Below are positions 25,106 through 35,000 of a DNA stretch of 64,000 nucleotides, in pieces. Below the pieces are notes generated by a model. That model saw nothing but the letters and a program-made list of their open reading frames with translations, was not told the origin of the DNA and made no database searches. This DNA comes from Epiperipatus broadwayi (lineage: Eukaryota; Onychophora; Udeonychophora; Euonychophora; Peripatidae): positions 2,623,236-2,687,235 of the forward strand of contig JAQFVV010000156.1 in assembly GCA_028023455.1 (NCBI GenBank). Direction: 5' to 3'. Made by a program: the position numbers and the translations under genes. Within the stretch, counting starts at the first letter, position 1; each line of letters opens with the position of its first letter.

Positions 25106-25452
25106 TGTGGATGATTGTTTGGAATGCATTTTACAAAATGAAGATTTAAATTATAGTAGAGTTGTATAAGTTATATGATAATATAGGCTGTCCAATTCAG
25201 TTTCAGCTGTTCTATATGAATTGTTTATACTAATTGTATATTTCTTTTATTCTTTTGTCTTTTATTTTTTACTTATCATGTATTAACATAGATGTCGCTA
25301 TGTATATGTAGTCGTAGTATTTTTGGAAGACATGTTTGAAAAGGGCAAAAAATAAATTTGCCGAAAAAGGCTTTTTATATAATTAATATAAGTGTTATGT
25401 TTTGTTGTTTATAAATATGTTTTTATAACATTTTATTTGATATGTAAAGAAT

Positions 25453-25885
25453 ATATCTAATGTTAAATTTGTGAAACCAGCAATTATTTGCTACAAATTC
25501 AACAGCAGTTCTTCTTTTATTCTTTCTTCCAATCTTCATGCAAACTAAGAATCTTATCTTGAATAATTGATAAACTCACTAGGATGCCTTTTTGATGTTG
25601 ATCTTCAATTCATAAAGCTAAAGATTTCTCCATTTCATCCAATTACTCCGCCATCTCTTTTTGAAGCAATCTTTGAAGAATATATTCCTTAATTTTGTTC
25701 TTGTTTTTCACAATTATAGATATTGTTGATCAGTTTAAATTATCTGAACATGCAATTGAAGCAAAAGATTCACCATTTTCAGAACTCTAATTATATCCAT
25801 TTTTGTCTTGATCATTTGGAGTTTATGAGACCTTGATTTCTTTTTAGTTGTATCAGCACTGCTGTTTTTTTGTTTCTCATTCATG
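25453..25885 (-). pseudogene. Tigger transposase, N-terminal DNA-binding part (copy 2)
   Basis: The minus-strand ATG at 25883-25885 begins MNEKQKNSSADTTKKKSRSH, then the helix-turn-helix region homologous to 5989-5645 of copy 1. It is interrupted by indels at about 25790 and 25690. The segment leads directly into the PLE target site at 25452. Confidence 0.75.
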
Positions 25886-26260
25886 TTTTTAATTAGTAAA
25901 AATGAAAATAATTCATCAAAACAAAAATATATAGTGTAAATGTAACATAATCGTGCACAAACTATTTTTAAAAATAAGCACTAATCAAGATGGTCTGTGA
26001 GATGCTAAAAATAAGTTATCAATGTCAGAGAGATGGGAAGATTTACTGTATTTTATATAGGTTTTTATTGTTCTCTAAAATATACTTTTAATTATGTTCT
26101 AAATTCCAAAGTTTATCTTTCTTTAGAAAAAATTCAATTATGAATGTATGTAAATAGTTTTTTTTATCATGTGCATAGATAAAGATCTAAAGTAGAAAAG
26201 CAATTATATAATAGCAAAATGTTTGTAACCCGAATGTTCATAACTAGGAAACTTCCTGTA

Positions 26261-26475
26261 TTATGAATTCCTTTTTTTGAGAAAAATGTTAAATGGAAAA
26301 GGACAAGGAAGCATTCAAATGAATTATATTTTAACTAACAGGAAATACATAATATTTCAACATTGTAATGTTCTTAATAAATTCAACACAGAAAGTGATC
26401 ATCGATTAGTGAGATGATACATTTTAAAGCAAAACTAGAGACAAAAACTATTAAGAAAAACAATATTCACAGTAG
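26261..26475 (+). pseudogene. RTE endonuclease, C-terminal part (copy C)
   Basis: This is the continuation of the host RTE after Tigger. It matches the complete copy in the region encoding the NEGTAELDYILTNRKY and SDHRLVR blocks, the latter being the catalytic Asp-His of the endonuclease. It ends at ATAT, the target of the LTR insertion, and resumes at 37582. Confidence 0.75.
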
Positions 26476-27269
26476 ATATTGAAACAGTAAGATCTGCTTT
26501 GCAGATCTTCATTTCACTTTTTCTCACCTTTTTCCTACCCTCATACCTTAGTTTGAACCCCAATGTATCGTAGTGTGTCTGCAATGCGCTTATATAATGA
26601 AAATCCCGCCAATTTTATACCATGAATACAACGCTCGTGTTATATATATAAGTATAACTCATGCCCAAATAAATAAAATGTTATGGATTATGAGCATGTT
26701 CACATAATTTAGATTTATTTAAAAGTAGGTTATATAGGTCGTAATTCCGCACACACTGTGATATGCATTTTAAAACTTATGTTAAGATTATAAATTGTCA
26801 TTTAAAATTATTTTGTTTGAATCTGTTTACAAAATATATTACAGTCGTAATATATATTTTTTGATTTAAAATAAAATTCATATTCATTTAGTAAATAGAT
26901 TCAAATATTGAAATTTAAAAAGTAAAATAATTTTTCTTTTAGATTTAATAAAAGTCACACCATATATTTTCTGTAAAAATAACTGAAGGCTGGTAGGGAC
27001 AATAGTTTTAATAATTATCTAAAAATACAGCAGATGTCCACTTAAGGTTTTCTTTCAATTAGTAAACGTTTGTTTAATTAAATCAAATTTGTAATTCGAA
27101 TGTCGACAAGGAAATTAACAATAGAAATTAATTAAAATTTTGTTGAATTCCTTTAGACATTCGGATAGGATTGATTACCACTGATAAGCAAGCAAAGTTT
27201 GGAATATTTTTGTAACGCTCCAGGGCAGTTGTATTGTTCAATTCCACCATATAAAGGAGGGTTTTCTTT

Positions 27270-27445
27270 TGTTCTAAAAAGATTCTAGTGAAAATATTCT
27301 AGTGATTCTATTCTAGTGATTCTAAGATTATTCTAATATCGTCCTAGTAATATTGCTAGCAATTATTCTAGCAAGATTCCTAGCATTATTCTTCGAGCAA
27401 GATTTCTAAAATATATTTTCCTGAGATTTTCTAGCTATGTGCTGC
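27270..27445. repeat. Cluster of TTCTAG/GCTAG motifs inside LTR family X
   Basis: About a dozen CTAG-centred hexamers (ATTCTAGTGA, TCCTAGTAAT, TGCTAGCAAT, TTCTAGCAAG and similar) occur in under 180 bp. They look like a degenerate 10-15 bp repeat. Function unknown; it could be a regulatory cluster of the LTR or simple slippage. Confidence 0.5.
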
Positions 27446-29782
27446 ATACTTAAGTTTGAAGCTGAGTTTTCATCATATCAATTTACCATGTCTACAGTCT
27501 CACCTATGAATCACCAAACCTTTAAATTTGCTAACTTTGAAATGACAGAGTAGAGTCGGCAAGAAGGCTATTTTCCCCTCGGGAATGGCCGGCTGCTGCT
27601 CTATACCATCGAAAGCTGTCACATAAGGAACCCTGAAACTGCTGCCAAAATATGAACAATACCAGATTTTGCTGCTGAATTGTATAAAACCTGCCGACCA
27701 TCAATCTACCTGCAAACGCTTCTCCAGAGGTAACCCAAATTAACCCAAGAGCTCTTGTGATTCCTAACTAACATGCTATAGCTATTTTAAATTGTTTTTC
27801 CATTTTACTACTTATTATGTAATCCTTTAAAATGTTCTAATAATCAATAATTTTGCTCTATCCTTGGGATAATATTTTCTATTTATTAATCTTTCCTTTA
27901 TTTTATTGTGATAGTGTGCCAGAGTAGTCTTTGACCGAGTGAATTATTCCCTTTGTTGAAAGTAAGACGCCGATATTAAGGCATATTTTAAATTTATAAA
28001 TAGTTCCCAATTTATTATCTCGTGAATCACTCGTTCAAGGGCTATTCTAATCTTCGTTAATATGCGTAATAATTAAATAGATTAAAATCTACATTTTATT
28101 GATTTTAACCTATTATGAGAGTATGTGCGAGGTCAATGATTAAACGTGTCCCAAATGCATGATTGCGTAAATAAATCTATGCTTTCTTTTCAAACCTGCA
28201 AGCATGCATTTTCCTATTTTAAAATATTCTGTTTAAATTTCAAAGTTCGTAATTGACATCGAGAATGGGCGGACCCTTTTAAATAAATTTTTGGGGATTT
28301 GATTGGGCATTTTCTCAATCCAAGTAAACCCATTTTGTATGTTTTACATACATTAGTCGAGTATTGCTGTAAATGAATTGGTTGTCGAGACCGCTTTGTT
28401 TCTTTCCAAGGATTTTAAACGGCCAAGTCCGTTCCCCTTTCGCTTCCTGCGGTTCCCAGGCAGAGTGTGTACTCGAATGTTATACCTGGGAATTAGACGC
28501 AGCCGTAACCCAGCCGCTAAGTTTTGGATGAGTCCAGACTTCTACTGTCCGTGACAACACATTCCTAGGGTCAGCGGCGAGACGCCCTCTGTAGTCATTT
28601 CAATATTTACCATTATTTTATTTCTATATGTTACAAAGCATCCATGATTTAAATGTATCACACCCTCCATCCTTTAATAAATTCATTATTAGCAATACCG
28701 ACCTCCCAATATTACCTCCCAATATTACTTTAATTATAATTATAAAATAAACGCCTTGATCACATCCCCATTTTATCGTTTAGTAAGCTTTGGTCCATGC
28801 TATTCTCGAAATCAAGAAATATTCTATAAACCTTAATATTCAAATGTTTTATTAAACTTCAAAGTTACTCAAAGCATCTCACACATGTTCCCATCTCTTT
28901 TAAGCACATTATCATAATACTATCAGCCCGAGGGATAGAATATATACTCTTAACAACCTTTTGTAAATTTTATGGAATGTTATGCTAACAGCCATTTTAT
29001 TAAGCGTCCCTGTCTCATATAAGCAGACAGTGGCATTATATATAGTTCTTTCTATCTAAATAAATATTTTAAATCTTTTAAAAACTAATTTTGATCTTTT
29101 ATTTTATTGATCCCTATCACTCCCTCGGTCTATATATTGAAACAGGAATGCTGTTCCTCATATAAATATTGAAAAGATCCCCCCCCCCCATTCAAAAATG
29201 TCTAGTGTGATTCAGTCTAATTGGAAACACAATAAAGTTGTGATTCGTTAAAAATGAAAAATAAAATCATAATTTTGATTTTTAGTATTGATGGATTTAA
29301 ATAAAATGTTATATCGTTTTATTATTTTTTTTTTTTTATCTGTCTCAATAAAAAAAGGAAAGAAATTAATTATCCAATCATTAAAAAGAAAGAAAAAAGA
29401 TACTTGAGTTAAACTGAGGCAGTATTCAAATTAGACACGTCGTTGAAGAAAGAAGAAATTTTTTTTTCTCTCTATCGTCTTACACAGAGGGCTTTAACAA
29501 AACGTGAAAATAAAAATAAAAAGTTTTACTAGAGAAATTATAATGAAACTGGAATAAATTAAGAGCTTCACTCTCTCCATGCTGTGCCATGACTTTCCAT
29601 TAATAAAATAACCTGCCTTCGTTTGAATAAAATGGACCGTAAAACTGGAAGGTAATTTTTATAAAATACTAAAACATAATAATCAAATATTACAAAGTGA
29701 ATTTTTCGAACTAATTGCGTAGAATTTGTTCAATAAATATTAAGACATCTTTATTATACTTTTATGTTTGACCGAATTATAG

Positions 29783-31010
29783 ATATTTAACTGCTTCTAA
29801 ACTCATTATAGTGTAATGAAGTTTATGTGTAAGAATATGCTTCTACATTTGGCTAAAATATAAATGCCTCAGTTATCAAATGATAAATACTCTATAAATC
29901 ATAAATATTTAACTGCTTCTAAACTCATTATAATGTAATAAAGTTTATGTGTAAGAATATGCTTCTACATTTGGCTAAAATATAAATGCCTCAGTTATCA
30001 AATGATAAATACTCTATAAATCATAAATATTTAACTGCTTTTGAACTCATTGTAATGTAATAAAATTTATGTGTAAGAATATGCTTCTACATTTGGCTAA
30101 AATATAAATGCTTCAATTATCAAATGATAAATACTCTATAAATCATAGATATTTAATTGCTTCTAAACTCATTGTAGTGTAATGAAGTTTATGTATAAGA
30201 ATATGCTTCTACATTTGGCTAAAATATAAATGCTTCAATTATCAAATGATAAATACTCTATAAATCATAGATATTTAATTGCTTCTAAACTCATTGTAGT
30301 GTAATGAAGTTTATGTATAAGAATATGCTTCTACATTTGGCTAAAATATAAATGCTTCAATTATCAAATGATAAATACTCTATAAATCATAGATATTTAA
30401 TTGCTTCTAAACTCATTGTAGTGTAATGAAGTTTATGTGTAAGAATATGCTTCTACATTTGGCTAAAATATAAATGCTTCAATTATCAAATGATAAATAC
30501 TCTATAAATCATAGATATTTAATTGCTTCTAAACTCATTGTAGTGTAATAAAGTTTATGTGTAAGAATATACTTCTACATTTGGCTAAAATATAAATGCC
30601 TCAATTATCAAATGATAAATACTCTATAAATCATAAATATTTAACTGCTTCTAAACTCATTGTAGTGTAATAAAGTTTATGTGTAAGAATATGCTTCTAC
30701 ATTTGGCTAAAATATAAATGCTTCAATTATCAAATGATAAATACTCTATAAATCATAAATATTTAACTGCTTCTAAACTCATTGTAATGTAATAAAGTTT
30801 ATGTGTAAGGATATGCTTCTACATTTGGCTAAAATATAAATGCCTCAATTATCAAATGATAAGATACTCTATAAATCATAAATACTTATCTGCTTCTAAA
30901 CTTACTATAATGTCACAAAGATTATGTGTAAAAATATACTTCCATACTTGGCTAGAGTATAAATGCCTTAATTATCAAATGATAAGATAACGAATTTATA
31001 TAAATCATAA
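29783..31010 (+). repeat. 122-bp tandem array in the 5' LTR, 10 units
   Basis: The phase marker ATATTTAACTGCTTC occurs at 29783 and then every 122 bp to 30882. The last unit is diverged. Units differ at a few positions (CTGC/TTGC, GTGTAAG/GTATAAG), showing turnover between neighbours. AT-rich satellite-like DNA with no coding sense. Confidence 0.93.
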
Positions 31011-31030
31011 ATGTTTAATTACTACCAAAT

Positions 31031-31480
31031 TTCTTCTCTCAATGAATTAAAATAAATATTAAGGAATTAAGAATTTAATTTAAAAGAATTAATGAACTAT
31101 CATTGAATTAGGATATTCATAATTTTCTTCTCTCAAGTGAATTCAAAATAAACTATTAAGTGAATTTGGAATGAATTATTGTTAAACCAGAATGATCCCA
31201 AGCTTTTCCCATAAAAGAATTAATGAACTATCATTGAATTAGGATATTCATAATTTTCTTCTCTCAAGTGAATTCAAGATGAACTATTAAATGAATACGG
31301 AATGAATTATTGTTAAACCAGAATAATCCTAAGCTCTTCCCATAAAAGAATTAATGAACTATCATTGAATTAGGATATTCATAATTTTCTTCTCTCAAGT
31401 GAATTTAAAATGAACTATTAAATGAATTCGGAATGAATTATTACTAAACCAGAATGTTTACAAGTTTATTCTCATAGAGG
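31031..31480 (+). repeat. 131-bp tandem array in the 5' LTR, 4 units
   Basis: The marker TTCTTCTCTCAA occurs at 31031, 31125, 31256 and 31387. The first interval is 94 bp, a 37-bp shortening relative to the 131-bp unit and to the same unit in the 3' LTR. Confidence 0.9.
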
Positions 31481-31764
31481 AATTAATGAACTATTGTTGA
31501 AATTGCAAATTGATTGTTATCTAATAAATTTTTGTTACTCAAAATTAAATTGGTTGTCCATTTATCCCATTCTATTTTGTTTATCTACCACATCATTCAC
31601 CAATTATAGCATTGATTCATGAGAATCTCATGTTCTCTGAGCTACGTCTGACATAACTTGACCTAGGCCAGTCAGGTTGTAGTGAGATGGAACTCTAATG
31701 GCGCTGTTTGGAAAACCAAACATATAAATGTTTAGATGTTCCCAGTCTCTATTGTACTACATCC

Positions 31765-31855
31765 TCTGATGAGCAGGAAATATTGTTGTAGGTGCCATTA
31801 ACATCTGCACTAGGAATGTCAATTGATAATTCCTTCCTACAGCATGCTCATCAGA
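31765..31855 (+). promoter_or_regulatory. Long imperfect RNA hairpin near the LTR 3' end
   Basis: TCTGATGAGCA (31765-31775) pairs perfectly with TGCTCATCAGA (31845-31855). Inside it TGTAGG/CCTACA and AGGAAT/ATTCCT add inner helices. The same structure is at 37144-37234 in the 3' LTR. It lies just upstream of AATAAA and would be at the 3' end of the transcript. A packaging, dimerisation or processing role is possible but unproven. Confidence 0.6.
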
Positions 31856-31900
31856 AAATTGTTACGACTGACGTAATAAAACGGTTGTATGGCGGTCCGG

Positions 31901-32070
31901 TTACATTTGGCGCCCAACGTGGGGCTTTACCTGGCTAAACTACTTTTAGTTCTCCGGTTACATTTGTCTTTCAACTGTGAGGCTTTACCTGACTAAACTA
32001 CTTTTAGTTCTCCGGTTACATTTGTCTTTCAACTGTGAGGTTTTATTCAGCTAGCCTAACCATAGGCACT
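31901..32070 (+). repeat. Triplicated LTR-PBS junction, 57-58 bp units
   Basis: TTACATTTG followed by a PBS or PBS-like stretch, then CTTTACCTG and CTACTTTTAGTTCTCCGG, occurs from 31901, 31958 and 32016. Only the first unit has the true PBS. The other two read TCTTTCAACTGTGAGG, a decayed version. The unit includes the last bases of the LTR, so it arose by duplication across the LTR/leader boundary. Confidence 0.8.
31908..31925 (+). promoter_or_regulatory. Primer binding site, tRNA-Lys(CUU)
   Basis: TGGCGCCCAACGTGGGGC is complementary over 18 nt to the 3' end of animal tRNA-Lys(CUU), including CCA. It starts 2 nt after the 5' LTR. This sets the element's orientation as plus and marks reverse transcription start. 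Confidence 0.92.
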
Positions 32071-32328
32071 TATTACATTGCCACCTTACTGTGAAGTCCG
32101 ATCTAGCTAGCCTACTAATAAGCATAAGCAGATCACGATTCTGTGATATGAACAGTGCATATGATGTGGTGATGTAAGTTGTTCAGGAAGGATAAAGAAA
32201 TAAAAGTTTAAAAGAAACAACACAAAAATGAATGGCATAAAGAATGAAACAGGCATTTCAAAGAAGATGGAGTAGGGTCATGGTGTGGATGGAGAGAGAA
32301 GCTTACTAAGTCAGAAAACAAAGGAAAA

Positions 32329-33742
32329 ATGGTGAACATAGAAACTCAGGAAACAGAAAAGAAAGCCATGTTAAAGCAGCTATTCGATATGATCAAAGAA
32401 CGAATAGAAGAAGATGAGAAACAAAGGAAAAAAGAGGACAAACAAAGAGAAGAAGATATCAAATGGAGAGAAGAAGATAAAAAGAAAAGAGATAAACAAA
32501 GAGAAGAAGATATCAAACAGAAAAGAGAGAGACAAACAAAGAGAAGAAGATATCAAACAGAGAGAAGAAGATAAAAAACAAATTAAAGAAGCAGTGGAAA
32601 AACAGAATGAAAAATTCAACCAGTTAATGAAAAAAATAACTCAGTCTAAAAAATTGGATGAGGAAGAGATTTTGGAATTTCCAACCAAAGATATTTTAAA
32701 GGAATCACAAATTGAATACCCTAATACTGATGAAGTAAAATTTGAGATTGTTAAAAAGGAAGAAATTGAAATTACAAAGAGTGATCTTGAAATTGTCAGT
32801 CTACCTTCAGGAAAACTTCTGATTATGGAATATACCTCTAAAATTGAAAATAAAGAAACAGTATATACAGAAGCTGAGAATGAAATTGTATCAAATACAG
32901 TAAAAGAGTTTCAAATGGATGAAAAGGAATCTAATAAAGTAAAATTAAAATCTTCTGATCTTCAAGAAGATGAAAAACGTGAAAATGAACATAATCAAAA
33001 TATAACAAAGGGACTATCCAATATAGAAGAAAATGTTTCAGAAAAATTGTCTGATATATGCTATGAAATAGTAACAAAGATAGAGAAAGGAATCATAAAA
33101 TGGAAAGAAAAGTGTGTTAGTCCTCAGCCATATGTAAAAATTATAAACAAAAGCTTAATAAACTCAAATCAAAAATTGAGTACAGAAAAAAAATATATAA
33201 AGACAGTTATTAAAAATATAGTTGCTTACGCAGGAAAAGACACCAAAAGGGAATCTGAAAACTCAGGATTTATAAGTGTGAAAGAAATTAAGCAACAAGA
33301 AACTTTTATAAATACTAAAAAAATAATTATTATGGCAGAAGAACCATTTAAAAAGAAACTTTTATGTAAAAATGAAATACCACCATGGAAGAGGAACAGG
33401 AGAAAATTCACAGATGGTAAAAATGAAATACCACCATGGAAGAGGAACAGGAGAAAATTCACAGATGGTAAAAATGAAATACCACCATGGAAGAGGAGTA
33501 GGAGAAAATTCACAGATGGTGTTCATGGTCCATATCGGACGCGTATAATTAGAAGATCAAACAGTAACAAGGATCTCCAAAGAGAATACAGAAGTGAAGA
33601 AGCAAGACACCACAGTAATGTTGAACATGATAAATTTTCAACAAAGAGACGATCCAGAAGTATGTCACCTCATAATATAAAAGAGGACTATAGGAGAACT
33701 GATCATGATCCTCAGTCTCTCCAAACCAGGTTGCAGTTATAA
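32329..33742 (+). pseudogene. Lys/Glu-rich coiled-coil protein of the LTR element, one frameshift
   Basis: The first frame starts at the ATG at 32329 (MVNIETQETEKKAMLKQLFD) and runs to 32574. The second frame is open from upstream of 32414 to 33742. They switch inside a purine-rich internal repeat at about 32515-32545, so one indel separates the halves. Contents: an N-terminal charged helix made of REEDIK/REEDKK repeats (strong coiled-coil character), a long acidic Ile/Lys/Glu region, three copies of a 17-residue basic Trp motif (33368-33520), and an Arg/Ser-rich tail (TKRRSRSMSP). It sits where gag would be. No zinc knuckle, protease or RT motif is visible. A gag-like structural or RNA-binding role is inferred from position and charge only. 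Confidence 0.6.
33368..33520 (+). repeat. 51-bp coding minisatellite, three units
   Basis: Three nearly identical in-frame units (33368, 33419, 33470) each encode KNEIPPWKRNRRKFTDG; the third has Ser in place of the second Asn. The frame is preserved and the only change is conservative, so expansion occurred under, or shortly after, coding constraint. The basic Trp-containing motif suggests nucleic-acid binding, as inference. Confidence 0.9.
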
Positions 33743-33947
33743 TTCAGAATAAAATAGAGATAGCTGATGGAAAAAGTTTGTGAGTGTGATGTAGTGATGC
33801 ATGAACTTGTGTTTTTCATGTTGAGATGGTGGATGATTGAGCAGAGCTGCTTGGATGCATTGTGTTATGATGCTCCGAAGTATATGCTCGGCACTATCCA
33901 GACCTGGATGTTGTGCTCCAAGAGTAGTCCAGCAGTGCATATATATA

Positions 33948-34003
33948 GGTCTCATGGATAGGCCTTGGTCTCATGGATAGGCCTTGGTCTCATGGATAGG
34001 CCA
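33948..34003 (+). repeat. 19-bp tandem repeat, three units
   Basis: GGTCTCATGGATAGGCCTT starts at 33948, 33967 and 33986. It lies in the 3' untranslated part of the LTR element, just before a 5S-like stretch. Confidence 0.9.
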
Positions 34004-34020
34004 AATGATAGCCCCTAAGA

Positions 34021-34046
34021 CTCACCGAAGCTGAGCAGGGTTGGCT
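34021..34046 (+). other. Short 5S rRNA-like box A segment
   Basis: CTCACCGAAGCTGAGCAGGG followed by TTGG resembles the 5S rRNA segment around its internal box A (AGCTAAGCAGGGT; 12 of 13 match). Downstream similarity to box C is poor. It may be a captured fragment of a 5S-derived SINE, or chance. Confidence 0.35.
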
Positions 34047-34339
34047 GAGTGCCAAATTGATTTTTTTCCTCTGGCTCCTACTCTTGATTGGATGATGCTT
34101 CTAGGTACAAGAGAGGTAGTGCTTAAAAATGAGATATTTTCTCGTGACGTCATGAGGCGGTGTGTACTGGTAGTTTGTGCTTGGCCATCTATTTGTCCCA
34201 GCATTGGAGGCTATGGTTCATGTATTCACTTTTCCAGCTCATCTTACCCATTCATCAGCATATCTAAAACCAGGCAGTACTGAGAAATAATGTGTATAGT
34301 ATATGGAATGAAATCGTACTTCCAGGCGATTTCATCCCA

Positions 34340-34357
34340 AAAATTGGTGAGGGGTAA
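34340..34357 (+). promoter_or_regulatory. Candidate polypurine tract
   Basis: AAAATTGGTGAGGGGTAA directly precedes the 3' LTR (TG at 34358). It is only partly purine, but its GAGGGG core is in the right place to prime plus-strand synthesis. Confidence 0.5.
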
Positions 34358-35000
34358 TGAAACAGGAATGCTGTTCCTCATATAAATATTGAAAAGATCC
34401 CCCCCCCCATTCAAAAATGTCTAGCGTGATTCAGTCTAATTGGAAACGCAATAAAGTTGTGATTCGTTAAAAATGAAAAATAAAATCATATTTTTGATTT
34501 TTAGTATTGATGGATTTAAATAAAATGTTATATCGTCTTATTATTTTTTTTTTTATCTGTCTCAATAAAAAAAAAAAAAAGAAATTAATTATCCAATCAT
34601 TAAAAAGAAAGAAAAAAGATACTTGAGTTAAACTGAGGCAGTATTCAAATTAGACACGTCGTTGAAGAAAGAAGAAATTTTTTTTCTCTCTATCGTCTTA
34701 CACAGAGGGCTTTAACAAAACGTGAAAATAAAAATAAAAAGTTTTACTAGAGAAATTATAATGAAACTGGAATAAATTAAGAGCTTCACTCTCTCCATGC
34801 TGTGCCATGACTTTCCATTAATAAAATAACCTGCCTTCGTTTGAATAAAATGGACCGTAAAACTGGAAGGTAATTTTTATAAAATACTAAAACATAATAA
34901 TCAAATATTACAAAGTGAATTTTTCGAACTAATTGCGTAGAATTTGTTCAATAAATATTAAGACATCTTTATTATACTTTTATGTTTGACCGAATTATAG

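Larger units (their letters stand above)
22296..25440. mobile_element. Penelope-like element, two 5'-truncated copies head to head
   Basis: Arms 22373-23892 and 23911-25440 are inverted repeats of about 1.52 kb around an 18-bp spacer, so both 3' ends point outward. The insertion is flanked by the 12-bp duplication TATGTAAAGAAT (22284-22295 and 25441-25452) inside Tigger copy 2. The left copy extends 77 bp further (22296-22372) than the right one. Such an asymmetric terminal tail has been described for PLEs. The Tigger sequence resumes correctly on both sides, so this is not a sequencing-hairpin palindrome. The coding sequence is at 23900-25105. Confidence 0.92.
20069..26258 (-). mobile_element. 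Tigger/pogo DNA transposon, copy 2, carrying two inserted elements
   Basis: Termini are CAGGCAGTCCCCTAGTTACA at the left and the complement of CAGGAAGTTTCCTAGTTATG at the right. TA at 20067-20068 and 26259-26260 marks the target duplication inside the host RTE. The Tigger sequence is interrupted by a hammerhead element (20195-21088) and by a Penelope-like pair (22296-25440), each with its own target duplication. Without these it is about 2.1 kb, like copy 1. Confidence 0.9.
29138..31905 (+). repeat. 5' LTR, 2768 bp
   Basis: The LTR starts TGAAACAGGAATGCTG, has a 122-bp array (10 units) and then a 131-bp array (4 units, the first shortened). It ends in a conserved 330-bp region with a long imperfect hairpin (31765-31855), a polyadenylation signal AATAAA (31875-31880) and the terminal TTACA. 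The AATAAA lies only 25 bp from the LTR end, so U5 would be extremely short if this signal is used. Confidence 0.93.

Noticed and set aside
25094-25130. Hammerhead in the PLE 3' region (ACTGATGTGGATGA)
   Set aside because: The core is CTGATGT, not CTGANGA, and no GAAA follows at a suitable distance.
22284-25452. PLE palindrome as a sequencing or assembly hairpin artefact
   Set aside because: The flanks are not palindromic, there is a 12-bp target duplication, and one arm has a private 77-bp tail.
31765-31790. Hammerhead ribozyme in the LTR (CTGATGA followed by GAAA)
   Set aside because: Only four bases (GCAG) lie between the two boxes, so no stem II can form. The CTGATGA is instead part of an 11-bp inverted repeat.
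33226-33513. Antisense frame across the 51-bp repeats
   Set aside because: A shadow of the repeated coding units on the opposite strand.
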